Notes under the pieces: model-generated
What the model saw: only the letters and a program-made list of their open reading frames with translations
What the model was told of the DNA's origin: nothing
The model's database searches: none
Made by a program: the position numbers and the translations under genes
Part shown: in pieces, positions 23,899 to 32,733 of the stretch
Position numbering within the stretch: position 1 is the stretch's first letter
Layout of the letters: every line of letters starts with the position of its first letter
DNA from: Salinicola socius
GTDB taxonomy: Bacteria; Pseudomonadota; Gammaproteobacteria; Pseudomonadales; Halomonadaceae
Length of the DNA: 64,000 nt
Direction of reading: 5' to 3'
Assembly: GCF_001937195.1 (NCBI RefSeq)
Contig: NZ_MSDO01000005.1
Span: forward strand, 62,001 to 126,000

Positions 23899-24564
23899 CT
23901 AGCCATACATATCGGATCCGAGGTGTCGTACCAGCATGTCGTGGATCATCTCGATGTCGTCCGGTGTGGCGCCGAGTAGCTTGCGCTCGGGGTAGTCGTA
24001 CTCAAGGTGGGCGTTCACCGGTGCCCGCTTGCCCTCCTGATGGATGCGGGCGATATGAGCGATTCGGCCCTCGTAGCCTAGCGAGACTTGATCCGCTGAC
24101 GCCTTCATCTTGAGATAGCGCGCGTTGCGCAGCTTCTCGAACATCGCTTCGTTCGAGCTGCCGCGTTTCTTGCGTGGATCGGCGACGGGGGTTAGATCGA
24201 TCTCGATCACGCGCACGACGCGGCGTTTCTTGAATGTGCGCAGGGCGCCGGCGTGGCGCTGGTCGAACCCAAAATACGTCTCGGGCGTGGAAAACCAGTT
24301 CACGATCTCGCGCTCTTCCGCCTCGTGTCCGGGTTTCTCGTAGATGAAGCGCAGACGCTTACGCGCGCGCCGGCGTTTCTTCTTGCCGACACGTGCGGGG
24401 TAGGGGGTGCCGTCGGGGTTCTTCTGTTTGCGGATGCGCTGTTGCTGGCGCTTGCGCAGGGCGGTCCCGATCTCGCGGGCGAGCTTCTTTCGCTCGGCCG
24501 GCTCGAGCTTGTCGAGCAGGGGCTCGACCCATTCGTCGAGCTGGGTCACCGCGTCATCGCTCAT
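23899..24564 (-). CDS. S: Tail completion protein gpS
   Basis: The 221-residue protein matches the virion morphogenesis/gpS family: LRKRQQQRIRKQKNPDGTPY, RARKRLRFIYE, and IARIHQEGKRA in the C-terminal part. The start at 24564 overlaps the gpR stop (ATGA); the upstream ATG at 24576 is less likely. It is the last gene of the O-S operon and ends just before the 23873 dyad. Confidence 0.93.
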   Translation of the reverse strand: MSDDAVTQLDEWVEPLLDKLEPAERKKLAREIGTALRKRQQQRIRKQKNPDGTPYPARVGKKKRRRARKRLRFIYEKPGHEAEEREIVNWFSTPETYFGFDQRHAGALRTFKKRRVVRVIEIDLTPVADPRKKRGSSNEAMFEKLRNARYLKMKASADQVSLGYEGRIAHIARIHQEGKRAPVNAHLEYDYPERKLLGATPDDIEMIHDMLVRHLGSDMYG

Positions 24565-25043
24565 GCGCTGCCCCACTCGGCGGCGAGCCGGTAGTCCGCC
24601 GCCGGATCCTCACGAACAAACAGTTGCCAGCGCTCGGCGGGGCAGTCATCCGCTGCATACTCGGGCATTCGGTGCTCGCTGCGGATCGCGCCGGCGGCGC
24701 AGTCGACCTGGGCAACGACGCGCTCGGTCAGCTCGACGCTGAAAATGGCGTCGATGTCGGTATTCGAGTGTATCTCGAGCGTGAATCGTAGCGCCTGCTC
24801 GGGATCGGTATCCGGCTGATAGCGGGCGAGCCACTGGAGAAGTGGCAGCACGACGGGATCGAGGTCGCCGCCGATACCAATGACGATCACCTCGGCGGTG
24901 ACGCGGTATTCATGAGAGAGGTTCGCCCCGCGGTGGAATTTGATGTTGCCGTCGGGAACGTAGGTGCGCAGCCGATCCGGGTCGTGGGCGAGTCCCGGCA
25001 CGCTGGTCAGCAGATGTTGGCGAAGGCTAGTCAGTTTGCGCAT
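24561..25043 (-). CDS. R: Tail completion protein gpR
   Basis: The 160-residue protein has the gpR pattern MRKLTSLRQHLL, NLSHEYRVTAEVIVIG, VVLPLLQWLARYQPD. It overlaps the end of the Rz1-like gene by 17 bp and gpS by 4 bp. gpR and gpS complete the tail before joining the head. Confidence 0.93.
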   Translation of the reverse strand: MRKLTSLRQHLLTSVPGLAHDPDRLRTYVPDGNIKFHRGANLSHEYRVTAEVIVIGIGGDLDPVVLPLLQWLARYQPDTDPEQALRFTLEIHSNTDIDAIFSVELTERVVAQVDCAAGAIRSEHRMPEYAADDCPAERWQLFVREDPAADYRLAAEWGSA

Positions 25044-25281
25044 CGAGGGCGTCCACCAGACCGTTATGACGCGTGGCGCAGTCGTGGTACTGCCACGCCC
25101 AGGCGTTCATCGTGAGTGTGATTTCCCCGCCGGTGCCGTCATTCAGCGGCGGCAGTGTCGGCGGGCATTTGCGCTTGAGGTTCTGTTGTGTCGGGGGCTC
25201 TGCCGGCTGCGGCGTCGTTGAGCAAGCGCACAGCGTTATCGCCAAGGCACACGTTGCGGTAAATCGGCTGCTGAATTTCAC
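25027..25281 (-). CDS. Rz1-like outer-membrane spanin (LysC type)
   Basis: A GTG start at 25281 with GAGGGA upstream gives 84 residues: a lipoprotein signal (FTATCALAITLCACSTT) with the lipobox Cys in LCAC, then a short Pro-rich part (PQPAEPPTQQ, CPPTLPPL). The gene starts inside the Rz-like gene in another frame and runs past its end, the embedded arrangement of P2 lysB/lysC. With Rz it should fuse the inner and outer membranes at lysis. Confidence 0.85.
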   Translation of the reverse strand: MKFSSRFTATCALAITLCACSTTPQPAEPPTQQNLKRKCPPTLPPLNDGTGGEITLTMNAWAWQYHDCATRHNGLVDALDAQTD

Positions 25282-25507
25282 GGATGATCCCTCTGTCGAT
25301 GATGCGCTCGTTCGCGTCGAGTTCTGCCAGGCGGTCCTCGACCACGCCGGCGATATCCGCTTCGCGTGCCATCGCGGCATCGACGACCAGACGCGCGGCG
25401 CGCTCTTCGGTCAGTCGCTGGGCGTCGGCGAACCAGCCCCGAGAGATCCACCCGCCACCGGCGGCGATGGCGAGCGCGATAGCGACAATCACGATGCGGA
25501 GTTTCAT
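25139..25507 (-). CDS. Rz-like inner-membrane spanin (LysB type)
   Basis: ATG 25507 overlaps the endolysin stop (ATGA) and gives 122 residues: one N-terminal membrane segment (LRIVIVAIALAIAAGGGW) and a helical periplasmic part (LAELDANERIIDRGIIREIQQ). The tail is Ala/Pro-rich. The position after the lysozyme and the embedded Rz1 support the call. Confidence 0.85.
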   Translation of the reverse strand: MKLRIVIVAIALAIAAGGGWISRGWFADAQRLTEERAARLVVDAAMAREADIAGVVEDRLAELDANERIIDRGIIREIQQPIYRNVCLGDNAVRLLNDAAAGRAPDTTEPQAQMPADTAAAE

Positions 25508-25998
25508 TCGAGACCCGCGAGGCAGAGCTCGCGCTCGGCGGCTCGACGTTTGACGAGTCCGGCGAGCTTCTTGCCCTGGGCGTAGACCCATCGGGAGAGC
25601 TGATCGCAAGCCGCCCTAGGCTGGCCGGCATTGAGCAGCTCGAGCAGGGTCGAGCGACGAAACGCGCCTTCGCCGACGTTGAAGATGAAGCTGGCTATCC
25701 CCGCGCGCCGCGTTGGCGGCATGGTGGCATTGACCGCCGGCGTCACGTTTCGATTGATGGCATCGAAGGCGGTACCGAGATCACCGGCGAGCAGCGCTTC
25801 GCACTCTTCGGGTGTCTTGGTCTGGTGGAGCTTGACCGTCGGCCCGGTGTGGCCGGTGCAGATCGTCGGAATCCCGACCGGGTCCGGGTAGCTCTCCAGC
25901 TCGGTGCCTTCGTAATGTTTGACTACGCTAACCGAGAGGGACAGCGCGAGTGTTGCGCCGCCTGCCGCGCCGCCGAGCCAACGAGTCCAGTTCTTCAT
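25504..25998 (-). CDS. Signal-anchor-release endolysin, GH24 lysozyme
   Basis: The 164-residue protein starts with a weakly hydrophobic, Gly/Ala-rich segment (GGAAGGATLALSLSVSVV), typical of SAR signals. The catalytic set E30 - x8 - D39 - x5 - T45 is complete (KHYEGTELESYPDPVGIPT). It cleaves peptidoglycan after release from the membrane. It lies between holin and spanins. Confidence 0.92.
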   Translation of the reverse strand: MKNWTRWLGGAAGGATLALSLSVSVVKHYEGTELESYPDPVGIPTICTGHTGPTVKLHQTKTPEECEALLAGDLGTAFDAINRNVTPAVNATMPPTRRAGIASFIFNVGEGAFRRSTLLELLNAGQPRAACDQLSRWVYAQGKKLAGLVKRRAAERELCLAGLE

Positions 25999-26282
25999 GA
26001 CTTCTCCCTATCCAGCCAGCCGCGCAGCTTCTCGATGTACTTGGGCACGATCAGCCCGATCTGCAGGGCGAGATACGCGAGCGTGAGCACGGTGATCCAA
26101 TCGCTGGGCGTCATGCCCCCGGCATGCAGGAGCGTGACGATCGCGGGTGGCGTCGACTTGATGGCTTCGGTGGTGATGTTTAATTGCTGGGCCATGGCCG
26201 TTCCTGCGTGAGCTATCAGAAGAGTGATCAGCACGACTACCGGGTCGGGCTGTTTGCGTGGTTGGCGTAGTCTCGCGGTCAT
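25995..26282 (-). CDS. Probable holin
   Basis: From ATG 26282 the product has 95 residues with two hydrophobic segments (VVVLITLLIAHAGTAMA and WITVLTLAYLALQIGLIV), a basic N-terminus and a charged C-terminus. It starts 5 bp after gpX and overlaps the endolysin start by 4 bp. With a SAR endolysin it would act as a pinholin-like trigger; the assignment rests on position and topology. Confidence 0.75.
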   Translation of the reverse strand: MTARLRQPRKQPDPVVVLITLLIAHAGTAMAQQLNITTEAIKSTPPAIVTLLHAGGMTPSDWITVLTLAYLALQIGLIVPKYIEKLRGWLDREKS

Positions 26283-26286
26283 GGCA

Positions 26287-26499
26287 TCAGTCCCAGAGCT
26301 GAACGACGGTCGAGCGCTGAGGCTGTTGGACGACATCCGGCAGCGTGATCGCGGTGCCCTGGGGAAGCATCGGCCCCAGGTCAGCCAGGCCCGGATTCTG
26401 CTCGAGCAGCTGCTCGGTTACGCCCGCCGTGCGGCCGTATACGCGCTGACAGATTGCGTCGACGGTGTCGTACTGATGGGCGTAGACGATGCGGGGCAT
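26287..26499 (-). CDS. X: Tail protein gpX (LysM-like)
   Basis: ATG 26499 overlaps the gpL stop (TGATG) and gives 70 residues: AHQYDTVDAICQRVYGRT, VTEQLLEQNPGLADLGPMLPQGT and ITLPD, the LysM-like pattern of P2 gpX, an essential tail component. Confidence 0.93.
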   Translation of the reverse strand: MPRIVYAHQYDTVDAICQRVYGRTAGVTEQLLEQNPGLADLGPMLPQGTAITLPDVVQQPQRSTVVQLWD

Positions 26500-26972
26500 C
26501 AGATCAGTTCCACCGTGGTGTGTGGCTCGCCGATGATCTCGGAGACCGCCCAGCGGGCGTCCCGCCGGTAATCCTCCGCCGCTTCGTCTTTGATCTCGCC
26601 GCGCTCGTCGCCTTCGCGCGTCGCGCTGTAGTTCCGGTAGCTTTCGAGAATCCGTGCATGTGCTTCGGAAAACACCGCCTGCTGGTAGAGCTCGGTCGTG
26701 TGACCGGGGATCTGCCATGGTTCGGCCGGTACCGCGTTGGCGGCGAGGATGCCCGCGTCACGTTGCCGGGCCTGGAAGTCGGCGAGCTGCCGGTTGATAT
26801 CGCGCATGGAAGTGCCGAGCGCATGCTCCACGCGGCCGTTGGTTATGGTGGTGTCGATACGGTGCCGGTCGCGAAAGATGCCGGGCTCGATGTCGGGCCA
26901 GAATCCGTTGTTCGTGATCGGCGGCGATGTGGCGGGCTGGGTATTGCTGCCGCCGTGGGCGACTAGAGACAT
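26499..26972 (-). CDS. L: Head completion protein gpL
   Basis: The 157-residue protein has the gpL pattern: ITNNGFWPDIEPGIFRDRHRID, FQARQRDAGI.AAN, and VSEIIGEPHTTVELI at the C-terminus. It stabilises filled heads and forms part of the connector. Confidence 0.94.
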   Translation of the reverse strand: MSLVAHGGSNTQPATSPPITNNGFWPDIEPGIFRDRHRIDTTITNGRVEHALGTSMRDINRQLADFQARQRDAGILAANAVPAEPWQIPGHTTELYQQAVFSEAHARILESYRNYSATREGDERGEIKDEAAEDYRRDARWAVSEIIGEPHTTVELI

Positions 26973-27084
26973 GGCGCGTTCCGTTCAAAAAAGGGAGGTG
27001 GATCGGGGATCGACGATATGGGGCACATGGCCCGGATCTCCCCCCGATGCCTCCCGGCCGTCGGCGTGCGACTCGGTTGCAGCG

Positions 27085-27783
27085 TCAGACGCTCGGCTGA
27101 CCGCTCGCGTTCTTCTTGATCTGGCGCTCGAGGTTCTCGATGTCTCGCTTCACGCCTACACGGTCGTTCAACTCCAGCGCGCGTTTCAGCTGCTCGACGG
27201 CGGCACCAGGGCAACCGGCGTCGCGCAGTGCGTAGCCATACGCCTTGTGAAACTTGGCCGTGATCTGGTCGTGCATGTCGACGCCATCGATGAGATCGCG
27301 GGCGTCGGACATGATCGCCGCGAGGCGCGTACCGAGCTGCTGGCGTGTCTCGTCGTTGACGCTCTCGATCTGGCTCAAGACCTCTTCGGCGAGCTGCTCG
27401 GTGATTAAGCTCGGCGTGTCGCGCTCGAACCGATCCGGCGTGTCGAGATCGTGCTCGATGGCGTAGCGGGCAATCGCCAGCGCGCCTTCAAGGTCGCCGA
27501 CGTCGAGTCGCCAGATCATGACGGTGGTTACGATTTCGTCGCGCGCGCCGTTGCCGGCTTCGAGAACGCCCGCGATGTAGGCTTCGAACTGCGGCAGCAG
27601 CTCGCGCTTCATCGCGACCTTGGCCTCGGTGGACTTCACCTTTTTCAGCGACAGGCGGGCGTCGTAGAGCGCGGCCATCATCAGTTCGTACTGATCGCCG
27701 CTCTGCTGTTGTCCGGCCTCCGCGCCACCGGCCGACTGAGCGGCGGTGACACGTTGGAAGTGCCGGCGGGCTGGGCTGGTCAT
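27085..27783 (-). CDS. M: Terminase small (endonuclease) subunit gpM
   Basis: The 232-residue protein matches P2 gpM: MTSPARRHFQRVTAA, YELMMAALYDARLSLK, and a C-terminal AYGYALRDAGCPGAAVEQLKRALELNDRVGVKRDIENLER. In P2 it cuts cos DNA together with gpP. A 112-bp gap without recognisable features separates it from gpL. Confidence 0.94.
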   Translation of the reverse strand: MTSPARRHFQRVTAAQSAGGAEAGQQQSGDQYELMMAALYDARLSLKKVKSTEAKVAMKRELLPQFEAYIAGVLEAGNGARDEIVTTVMIWRLDVGDLEGALAIARYAIEHDLDTPDRFERDTPSLITEQLAEEVLSQIESVNDETRQQLGTRLAAIMSDARDLIDGVDMHDQITAKFHKAYGYALRDAGCPGAAVEQLKRALELNDRVGVKRDIENLERQIKKNASGQPSV

Positions 27784-27792
27784 GGCTTCCCC

Positions 27793-28845
27793 TTACGCCT
27801 TGGTGGTGTCGATGTTCTCGATCACGCAACCGAAGCCGTAGTCTTCGACGACGTAGGCATCGTTCGAGCTTTCGTAGTTCTCGACTCGCTTGCGCTCCGG
27901 CTTGTCGCGCAGGTAGCGGCGACGGCTCCCGTTCTGCCAGTAGAGCGACAGATTGCTCAGCGCGGTGATGAAGATCGTCCCATCGGGCACGAACGGGGCG
28001 CGCACGGCTTGCAGGCCACCCACGCGCTCCTGGCTGATGATCAGGTCCAGCGCGCGCTGTTCGCTCGGCGGCTGACTCTTGTTGACCAGCGGGAAGTACT
28101 TATCGGCGAGCAGCTTGCGGCCCATGATCACCACCAGGTCGGTGGATTCACGGAACCACGGATCGATCATCTCGTTGACTGCGTCCATGACGAGGGCGTC
28201 GAGGTTGGCGTAGTCGCCAACGATCCCGGTCACTTTGCCTTCGGCGTCTTTCGTCTCGGTGGGATCGATGACGATTTGACCTGGCGTCGCCTCGCCGGTG
28301 GTCATGACGCGCTGCGGGGCGTGATCGCGGTACTGCTGCAGCCAGCCCTTATTGACGTCCTGTAGCAGCGGGTTGGCAGTGCGATCGGTCTCGACGGCGG
28401 CTTTCGTGCCGTTGAATCCGATCATGATGCGGTCCAGCGCTTGCTGCCGCAGGATCACGTTACGAACGCGAGTCTGGAAATCCTGGAAGCGCGACCAGGC
28501 GTCGAGCTTGCCCCAGGGAATGGCCGTGTCGAACTCGGTGGACACACACTCATACGTGTTCGCGTTCAGTGCGGTGACGTCGCGCGGCGAGCGGTCCTTG
28601 GCCGAAACATCGGTACGACCGGCAATCGGGCCGGTGACGCCGAGGCCGAGCTTTTCGCCCTTGAGCTCGTCGACGCCGATCACGTTGATCAGGCTGAGGA
28701 ATTCGCTCGATTCCTGGATTCGGGTTTCCAGCGTCTGCTGGACGCTGGGCTCGACCGCGAAGGATTCCGTCGCGGAGTTGACGCCGGACAGCTGGGCCAG
28801 ATGGGCGGTCAGGCGGTTGAAGGCGACGCGAGTATCGTTGCGCAT
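27793..28845 (-). CDS. N: Major capsid protein gpN
   Basis: The 350-residue protein matches gpN: MRNDTRVAFNRLTAHLAQLSGV, SSEFLSLINVIGVDELKGEKLGL and NESYVVEDYG-like YESSNDAYVVEDYGFGCV at the end. HK97-fold capsid subunit, 9 bp before gpM. Confidence 0.96.
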   Translation of the reverse strand: MRNDTRVAFNRLTAHLAQLSGVNSATESFAVEPSVQQTLETRIQESSEFLSLINVIGVDELKGEKLGLGVTGPIAGRTDVSAKDRSPRDVTALNANTYECVSTEFDTAIPWGKLDAWSRFQDFQTRVRNVILRQQALDRIMIGFNGTKAAVETDRTANPLLQDVNKGWLQQYRDHAPQRVMTTGEATPGQIVIDPTETKDAEGKVTGIVGDYANLDALVMDAVNEMIDPWFRESTDLVVIMGRKLLADKYFPLVNKSQPPSEQRALDLIISQERVGGLQAVRAPFVPDGTIFITALSNLSLYWQNGSRRRYLRDKPERKRVENYESSNDAYVVEDYGFGCVIENIDTTKA

Positions 28846-28858
28846 GGTGTGGCGGTCC

Positions 28859-29677
28859 TTAGCAGTCAGTCAGTTCGGTACCGCCGTTGCCGCCGAGAGC
28901 GAGCGAGCGGAGCGGTTGGTCGGGAGTGTTGTCGAGCGTGTTGAACAGCCCGTCGAGCTTAGTGCGCGTCTCTTCGTGCGCGGTTTGCAGCTCCGAAAAG
29001 GCTTCGGCCGTGGGGCGCTGGGCGATATCTGCCTCGAGTGCCGCGTGGCGCTGAACGAAGAGCCCCAGCGTCTGCTCGAGATCGGTGCGGAATGCGGAGA
29101 AGCCTTGGTTCGTCTTGGCGTCATGCTTTTTGAACAGCGCCGAGACGCGCTCCATCAGTGATGGGCCTGTGTCTGCCGGCGGCTCGACGTAGCCGTCGAG
29201 GTCGGTTTCCACGGCCGCGGAGAAGAGGTTCTCTCGGCGCGCCTTGCGGCTGGCAATCGGCGATGCATCGCCGGCGCTGGCGCTGAACTGAAGCATCTGC
29301 GTTCCCAGCGATGCCGGGTTATCGGTGACGGCCAAGCCAACCAGGTAGGGCTCGCCAGTGCCGGCAAAATCCGGATCGACTTCCATCGACGAATAGACTT
29401 TCTGGCGCAGCTTGTTCAGCGCCTTGAGTTCCTCGGTCGGGTCGATTTCGGCATGAAGTTGAATCTTGCCAGCGTCGTTTTTCTCGGCCTTGAGCGCTGT
29501 CACGTCGCCGTACGCCTTGAACGGGCTATCGGGAAGCACGCCTTTGATGTGTTCGAGATTGACGCGGCATCCGTAGGTCTTCGGGTCGAAGTTCGCGGCC
29601 ATCTTCTCGAGCCAATCGGCCGGAATCTGACGGCCGTCGGTGGTGGCGCCTTCAGTTGCGATAACGTGCCAGGGCAT
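28859..29677 (-). CDS. O: Capsid scaffold and protease gpO
   Basis: The 272-residue protein has the N-terminal serine protease triad pattern: Asp14 in TTDGR, His43 in NLEHI and Ser96/97 in VYSSMEVDP. The C-terminal half is a helical scaffold. The ATG has GAGGAAA in a 92-bp leader after the 29770 dyad. First gene of the O-S operon. Confidence 0.94.
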   Translation of the reverse strand: MPWHVIATEGATTDGRQIPADWLEKMAANFDPKTYGCRVNLEHIKGVLPDSPFKAYGDVTALKAEKNDAGKIQLHAEIDPTEELKALNKLRQKVYSSMEVDPDFAGTGEPYLVGLAVTDNPASLGTQMLQFSASAGDASPIASRKARRENLFSAAVETDLDGYVEPPADTGPSLMERVSALFKKHDAKTNQGFSAFRTDLEQTLGLFVQRHAALEADIAQRPTAEAFSELQTAHEETRTKLDGLFNTLDNTPDQPLRSLALGGNGGTELTDC

Positions 29678-29769
29678 GGGGTTTCCTCAGCGGTGAGCTT
29701 GGCGAAGTCGGTTTCGGTGCAAAGTGCGGTCAGGTTCCGCGCCGACTCTCATTCGCTCAACCAAGCCGC

Positions 29770-29792
29770 GTTGTAGATTCGCGATCTACAAC
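29770..29792. promoter_or_regulatory. Shared P_O / P_P late promoter activator site (23-bp palindrome)
   Basis: Arms GTTGTAGAT / ATCTACAAC with a 5-bp centre, between the divergent O and P genes. Being symmetric, one site could serve both directions. Towards P, TACGCT starts 33 bases after the dyad and the ATG lies 44 bases after it, as at P_V. Towards O, AACCTG starts 34 bases after it. Confidence 0.8.
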
Positions 29793-29836
29793 GCGCGCGC
29801 CGATGGCGACGTCTAGCGCGCGGGTACGCTGGCCGC

Positions 29837-31615
29837 ATGACGACGACAGCCCCCGACACTCTCGATTCCCCACGACTCACGGCCCGCCACTTGTACTGGC
29901 AGGGCTGGCGCGTCGCGCGTATTGCCGAATACATCGACGTGAAAGCGGCCACCGTTCACAGCTGGAAAGACCGCGATGGCTGGGAAGAGGCGAGCCCGAC
30001 CCAGCGCGTCGAAGGCGCGCTCGAGTCGCGGCTTGTCCAACTGATCGGGAAGGAGAAGAAGTCGCCCGGCGACTTCAAGGAGATCGATCTACTCGGCCGG
30101 CAAATCGAGCGCCTGGCGCGGGTGCACCGGTATCAGGAAACGGGGAAGGAGGGCGATCTCAATCCGAATATCGCCGCGCGCAATGCCGGCGAGAAGCGCA
30201 AGCCGAAGCGAAACGCGCTGACCGAGGAACAGTTCGAAGCGCTGGAAATGGCGTTCCTCGAGTCGCTTTTCGAGTACCAGCGCCAATGGCTACGTGCCGG
30301 CGAAAAGCACCGGATCCGCAACATCCTGAAGAGCCGTCAGATCGGCGCAACGTTCTACTTCGCCCGCGAGGCCATCGTCGATGCGTTCAAAACGGGGAAG
30401 AACAAGATATTCCTCAGCGCCTCGAAGGCTCAGGCCCATATCTTCAAGCAGTACATCATTCAGTTCGTCAAAGAGACGTGCGACGTCGAGCTGAAAGGCG
30501 ATCCGATCGTTCTCGACAATGGCGCGCAGTTGCACTTCCTCGGCACGAATTCGAAGACCGCCCAGGGCTATCACGGCGACGTCTATCTCGATGAATACTT
30601 CTGGATCCACGGGTTCGAGCAGTTCCGGAAAGTCGCCTCGGCGATGGCGACGCACAAGCAGTGGCGGCAGACCTATTTTTCGACGCCGTCATCGATCGCG
30701 CACGAGGCGTACACGTTCTGGACGGGCGAGCGGATCAACAAGCGGCGCAAGAAAGCCGACCGGGTCGACATCGACGTGAGCCATGCCGCGCTCGCCGACG
30801 GTGCGCTGTGCGGTGACCGGCAGTGGAAGCAGATTGTCACCGTCCATGATGCCGAAGCCGGCGGATGCAACCTGTTCGATGTCGAGGATCTGCAGTTCGA
30901 GTACAGCGCCGACGAGTTCGCGAACCTGTTCGAGTGCGAGTTCGTCGATGACAGCCAATCCGCGTTCCCGCTGGGCGTCATGCACGGCTGCATGGTCGAT
31001 GCCTGGGAAGAGTGGGAGAGCGTCTATCGACCCTATGCACCGAGGCCGGTCGGTGACCGTGGTGTCTGGATCGGTTACGACCCGACCGGGCGCAACGAAG
31101 ATGGCGACGGGGCGGGTTTGGTCGTGGTGTTGCCCGCGCAAGCGGCAGGGGAGAAGCATCGGATTCTCGAGCGGCACCGGCTCAAGGGGCAGGACTACGA
31201 AGAGCAGGCGGCGTTCATCCGCAAGTTCGCCGACAAGTACGACATCGACCACATCGGTATCGACACCACCGGGATCGGCGCGGCGGTGGCCGAGCATGTC
31301 GAGAAGTGGTTCCCGCTCGTCACGCGGTATCACTACACCGTCGAGCTCAAGACTCAGATGGTGCTGCAGGCCCAGCAGATCATCCGCAAGGACCGTCTCG
31401 AATTCGACGCCGGTTGGGTGGATCTCGCCCAGTCGTTCATGGCGATCAAGAAACAGCTTACGGCCAGCGGCCGTCAGTTCACCTACGTATCCGGGCGCAA
31501 CGCACAGACCGGCCACGCGGATCTCGCGTGGGCGACGATGCACGCCCTGCACTTCGAACCGATCGACGGCCCGGCCGGCGAAACCAGCGAATCAATGATG
31601 GAGTTCTTCGAATGA
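29837..31615 (+). CDS. P: Terminase large subunit (ATPase) gpP
   Basis: The 592-residue protein has an N-terminal helix-turn-helix (YWQGWRVARIAEYIDVKAATVHSW), a Walker-A-like LKSRQIGATFYFA, a Walker B VYLDEYFWI, and a C-terminal nuclease-like domain with GYDPTGRNEDGDG and HIGIDTTGIG. It translocates DNA into the capsid. No Shine-Dalgarno sequence is seen. The stop overlaps the gpQ start (ATGA). Confidence 0.95.
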   Translation: MTTTAPDTLDSPRLTARHLYWQGWRVARIAEYIDVKAATVHSWKDRDGWEEASPTQRVEGALESRLVQLIGKEKKSPGDFKEIDLLGRQIERLARVHRYQETGKEGDLNPNIAARNAGEKRKPKRNALTEEQFEALEMAFLESLFEYQRQWLRAGEKHRIRNILKSRQIGATFYFAREAIVDAFKTGKNKIFLSASKAQAHIFKQYIIQFVKETCDVELKGDPIVLDNGAQLHFLGTNSKTAQGYHGDVYLDEYFWIHGFEQFRKVASAMATHKQWRQTYFSTPSSIAHEAYTFWTGERINKRRKKADRVDIDVSHAALADGALCGDRQWKQIVTVHDAEAGGCNLFDVEDLQFEYSADEFANLFECEFVDDSQSAFPLGVMHGCMVDAWEEWESVYRPYAPRPVGDRGVWIGYDPTGRNEDGDGAGLVVVLPAQAAGEKHRILERHRLKGQDYEEQAAFIRKFADKYDIDHIGIDTTGIGAAVAEHVEKWFPLVTRYHYTVELKTQMVLQAQQIIRKDRLEFDAGWVDLAQSFMAIKKQLTASGRQFTYVSGRNAQTGHADLAWATMHALHFEPIDGPAGETSESMMEFFE

Positions 31616-32670
31616 GCGAGCCAGTCGCCGCCAAGCCACGCGTCCGCGTGCCCGCGATCATGGGGCAGTCTAGCGAGCCAGCCCGGGCCGAAGCATTCAG
31701 CTTTGGCGATCCGGAGCCTGTCACCACCATGCGCGATGTGTTCTATGAGGGCGTCTGGCTCTCGCCGAACGAGTGGTACGAGCCGCCGGTACCGTTCGAC
31801 GTCCTCTCGAAGAGCTACCGCGCCACCGCTCACCATGGATCCGCGCTGCAGGTGAAACGGAACATCCTGCTTCGAACCTTCAAACCGCACCCGCTGCTGA
31901 ATCGCCAGACGTTCAGCGCGCTGGCCCTCGATCATCTGGTGTTCGGCAACTGCTACCTCGAAGAGATTCGCGGCCGGCTCGGGCGGCTGCTCGAGCTGCA
32001 ACGTCGTCCGGCGAAGTACATGCGTCGCGGCAACCAGAATCGCTATTTCTGGGTACCGGACTGGGTGAACAAAGCCGAACTGCCCGAGGGTCGGACGATT
32101 CATCTGATGGAGCCTGACATTGACCAGCAGGTCTACGGTCTGCCCGACTACCTGGGCTCGCTGCAGTCGGCATGGCTCAACGAGAGCGCGACACTGTTCC
32201 GGCGCCGGTACTACCTCAACGGCTCGCATGCCGGGTTCATCATGTACGTGAACGACGAGGCGCACGACAAAAAGGATATCGACGCGATGCGCACTGCGCT
32301 CAAGGAGTCGAAGGGCGTCGGCAACTTCAAGAACCTGTTCATGTACGCGCCGAAGGGCAAGAAGGACGGCGTCCAGATCATCCCGGTATCGGAGGTGGCC
32401 GCGAAGGACGAGTTCTGGCACATCAAGAACATCACCCGCGACGATCAGTTGGCCGGTCATCGGATCCCGCCGCAGCTGATGGGCATCATCCCGAGCAACA
32501 CGGGCGGGTTCGGTGACGTCGAGAAGGCCGCCCGGGTATTCGTGGCCAACGAGCTCGAGCCACTGCAGCAAACCATGCTCGAGATCAACGAGCGGGTAGG
32601 GGAAGAGGTGGTGAGGTTCCGGCCGTACTCACTCGAAGAGGCCCAGGCCGACGACCCGCCGATCCGGTAG
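31612..32670 (+). CDS. Q: Portal protein gpQ
   Basis: The 352-residue protein matches gpQ: FSFGDPEPVTTMRD, YEPPVPFDVLSKSYRATAHHGSA, HLMEPDIDQQVYGLPDYLGSLQ and QLMGIIPSNTGGFGDVEKAARVF. The portal is the DNA gate of the head. The longer reading frame from 31306 is a shadow inside gpP. Confidence 0.95.
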   Translation: MSEPVAAKPRVRVPAIMGQSSEPARAEAFSFGDPEPVTTMRDVFYEGVWLSPNEWYEPPVPFDVLSKSYRATAHHGSALQVKRNILLRTFKPHPLLNRQTFSALALDHLVFGNCYLEEIRGRLGRLLELQRRPAKYMRRGNQNRYFWVPDWVNKAELPEGRTIHLMEPDIDQQVYGLPDYLGSLQSAWLNESATLFRRRYYLNGSHAGFIMYVNDEAHDKKDIDAMRTALKESKGVGNFKNLFMYAPKGKKDGVQIIPVSEVAAKDEFWHIKNITRDDQLAGHRIPPQLMGIIPSNTGGFGDVEKAARVFVANELEPLQQTMLEINERVGEEVVRFRPYSLEEAQADDPPIR

Positions 32671-32697
32671 CACCAGCGTCAACACCGACCAAGACAG

Positions 32698-32713
32698 CCG
32701 CCCATCCGGGCGG
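32698..32713 (+). terminator. Possible terminator of the P-Q operon
   Basis: CCGCCC-atcc-GGGCGG forms a 6-bp GC stem 28 bp after the gpQ stop. Only a short T-poor tail follows, so termination may be weak or Rho-assisted. Confidence 0.5.
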
Positions 32714-32733
32714 TTATCGATTGAGCCTTGGCA

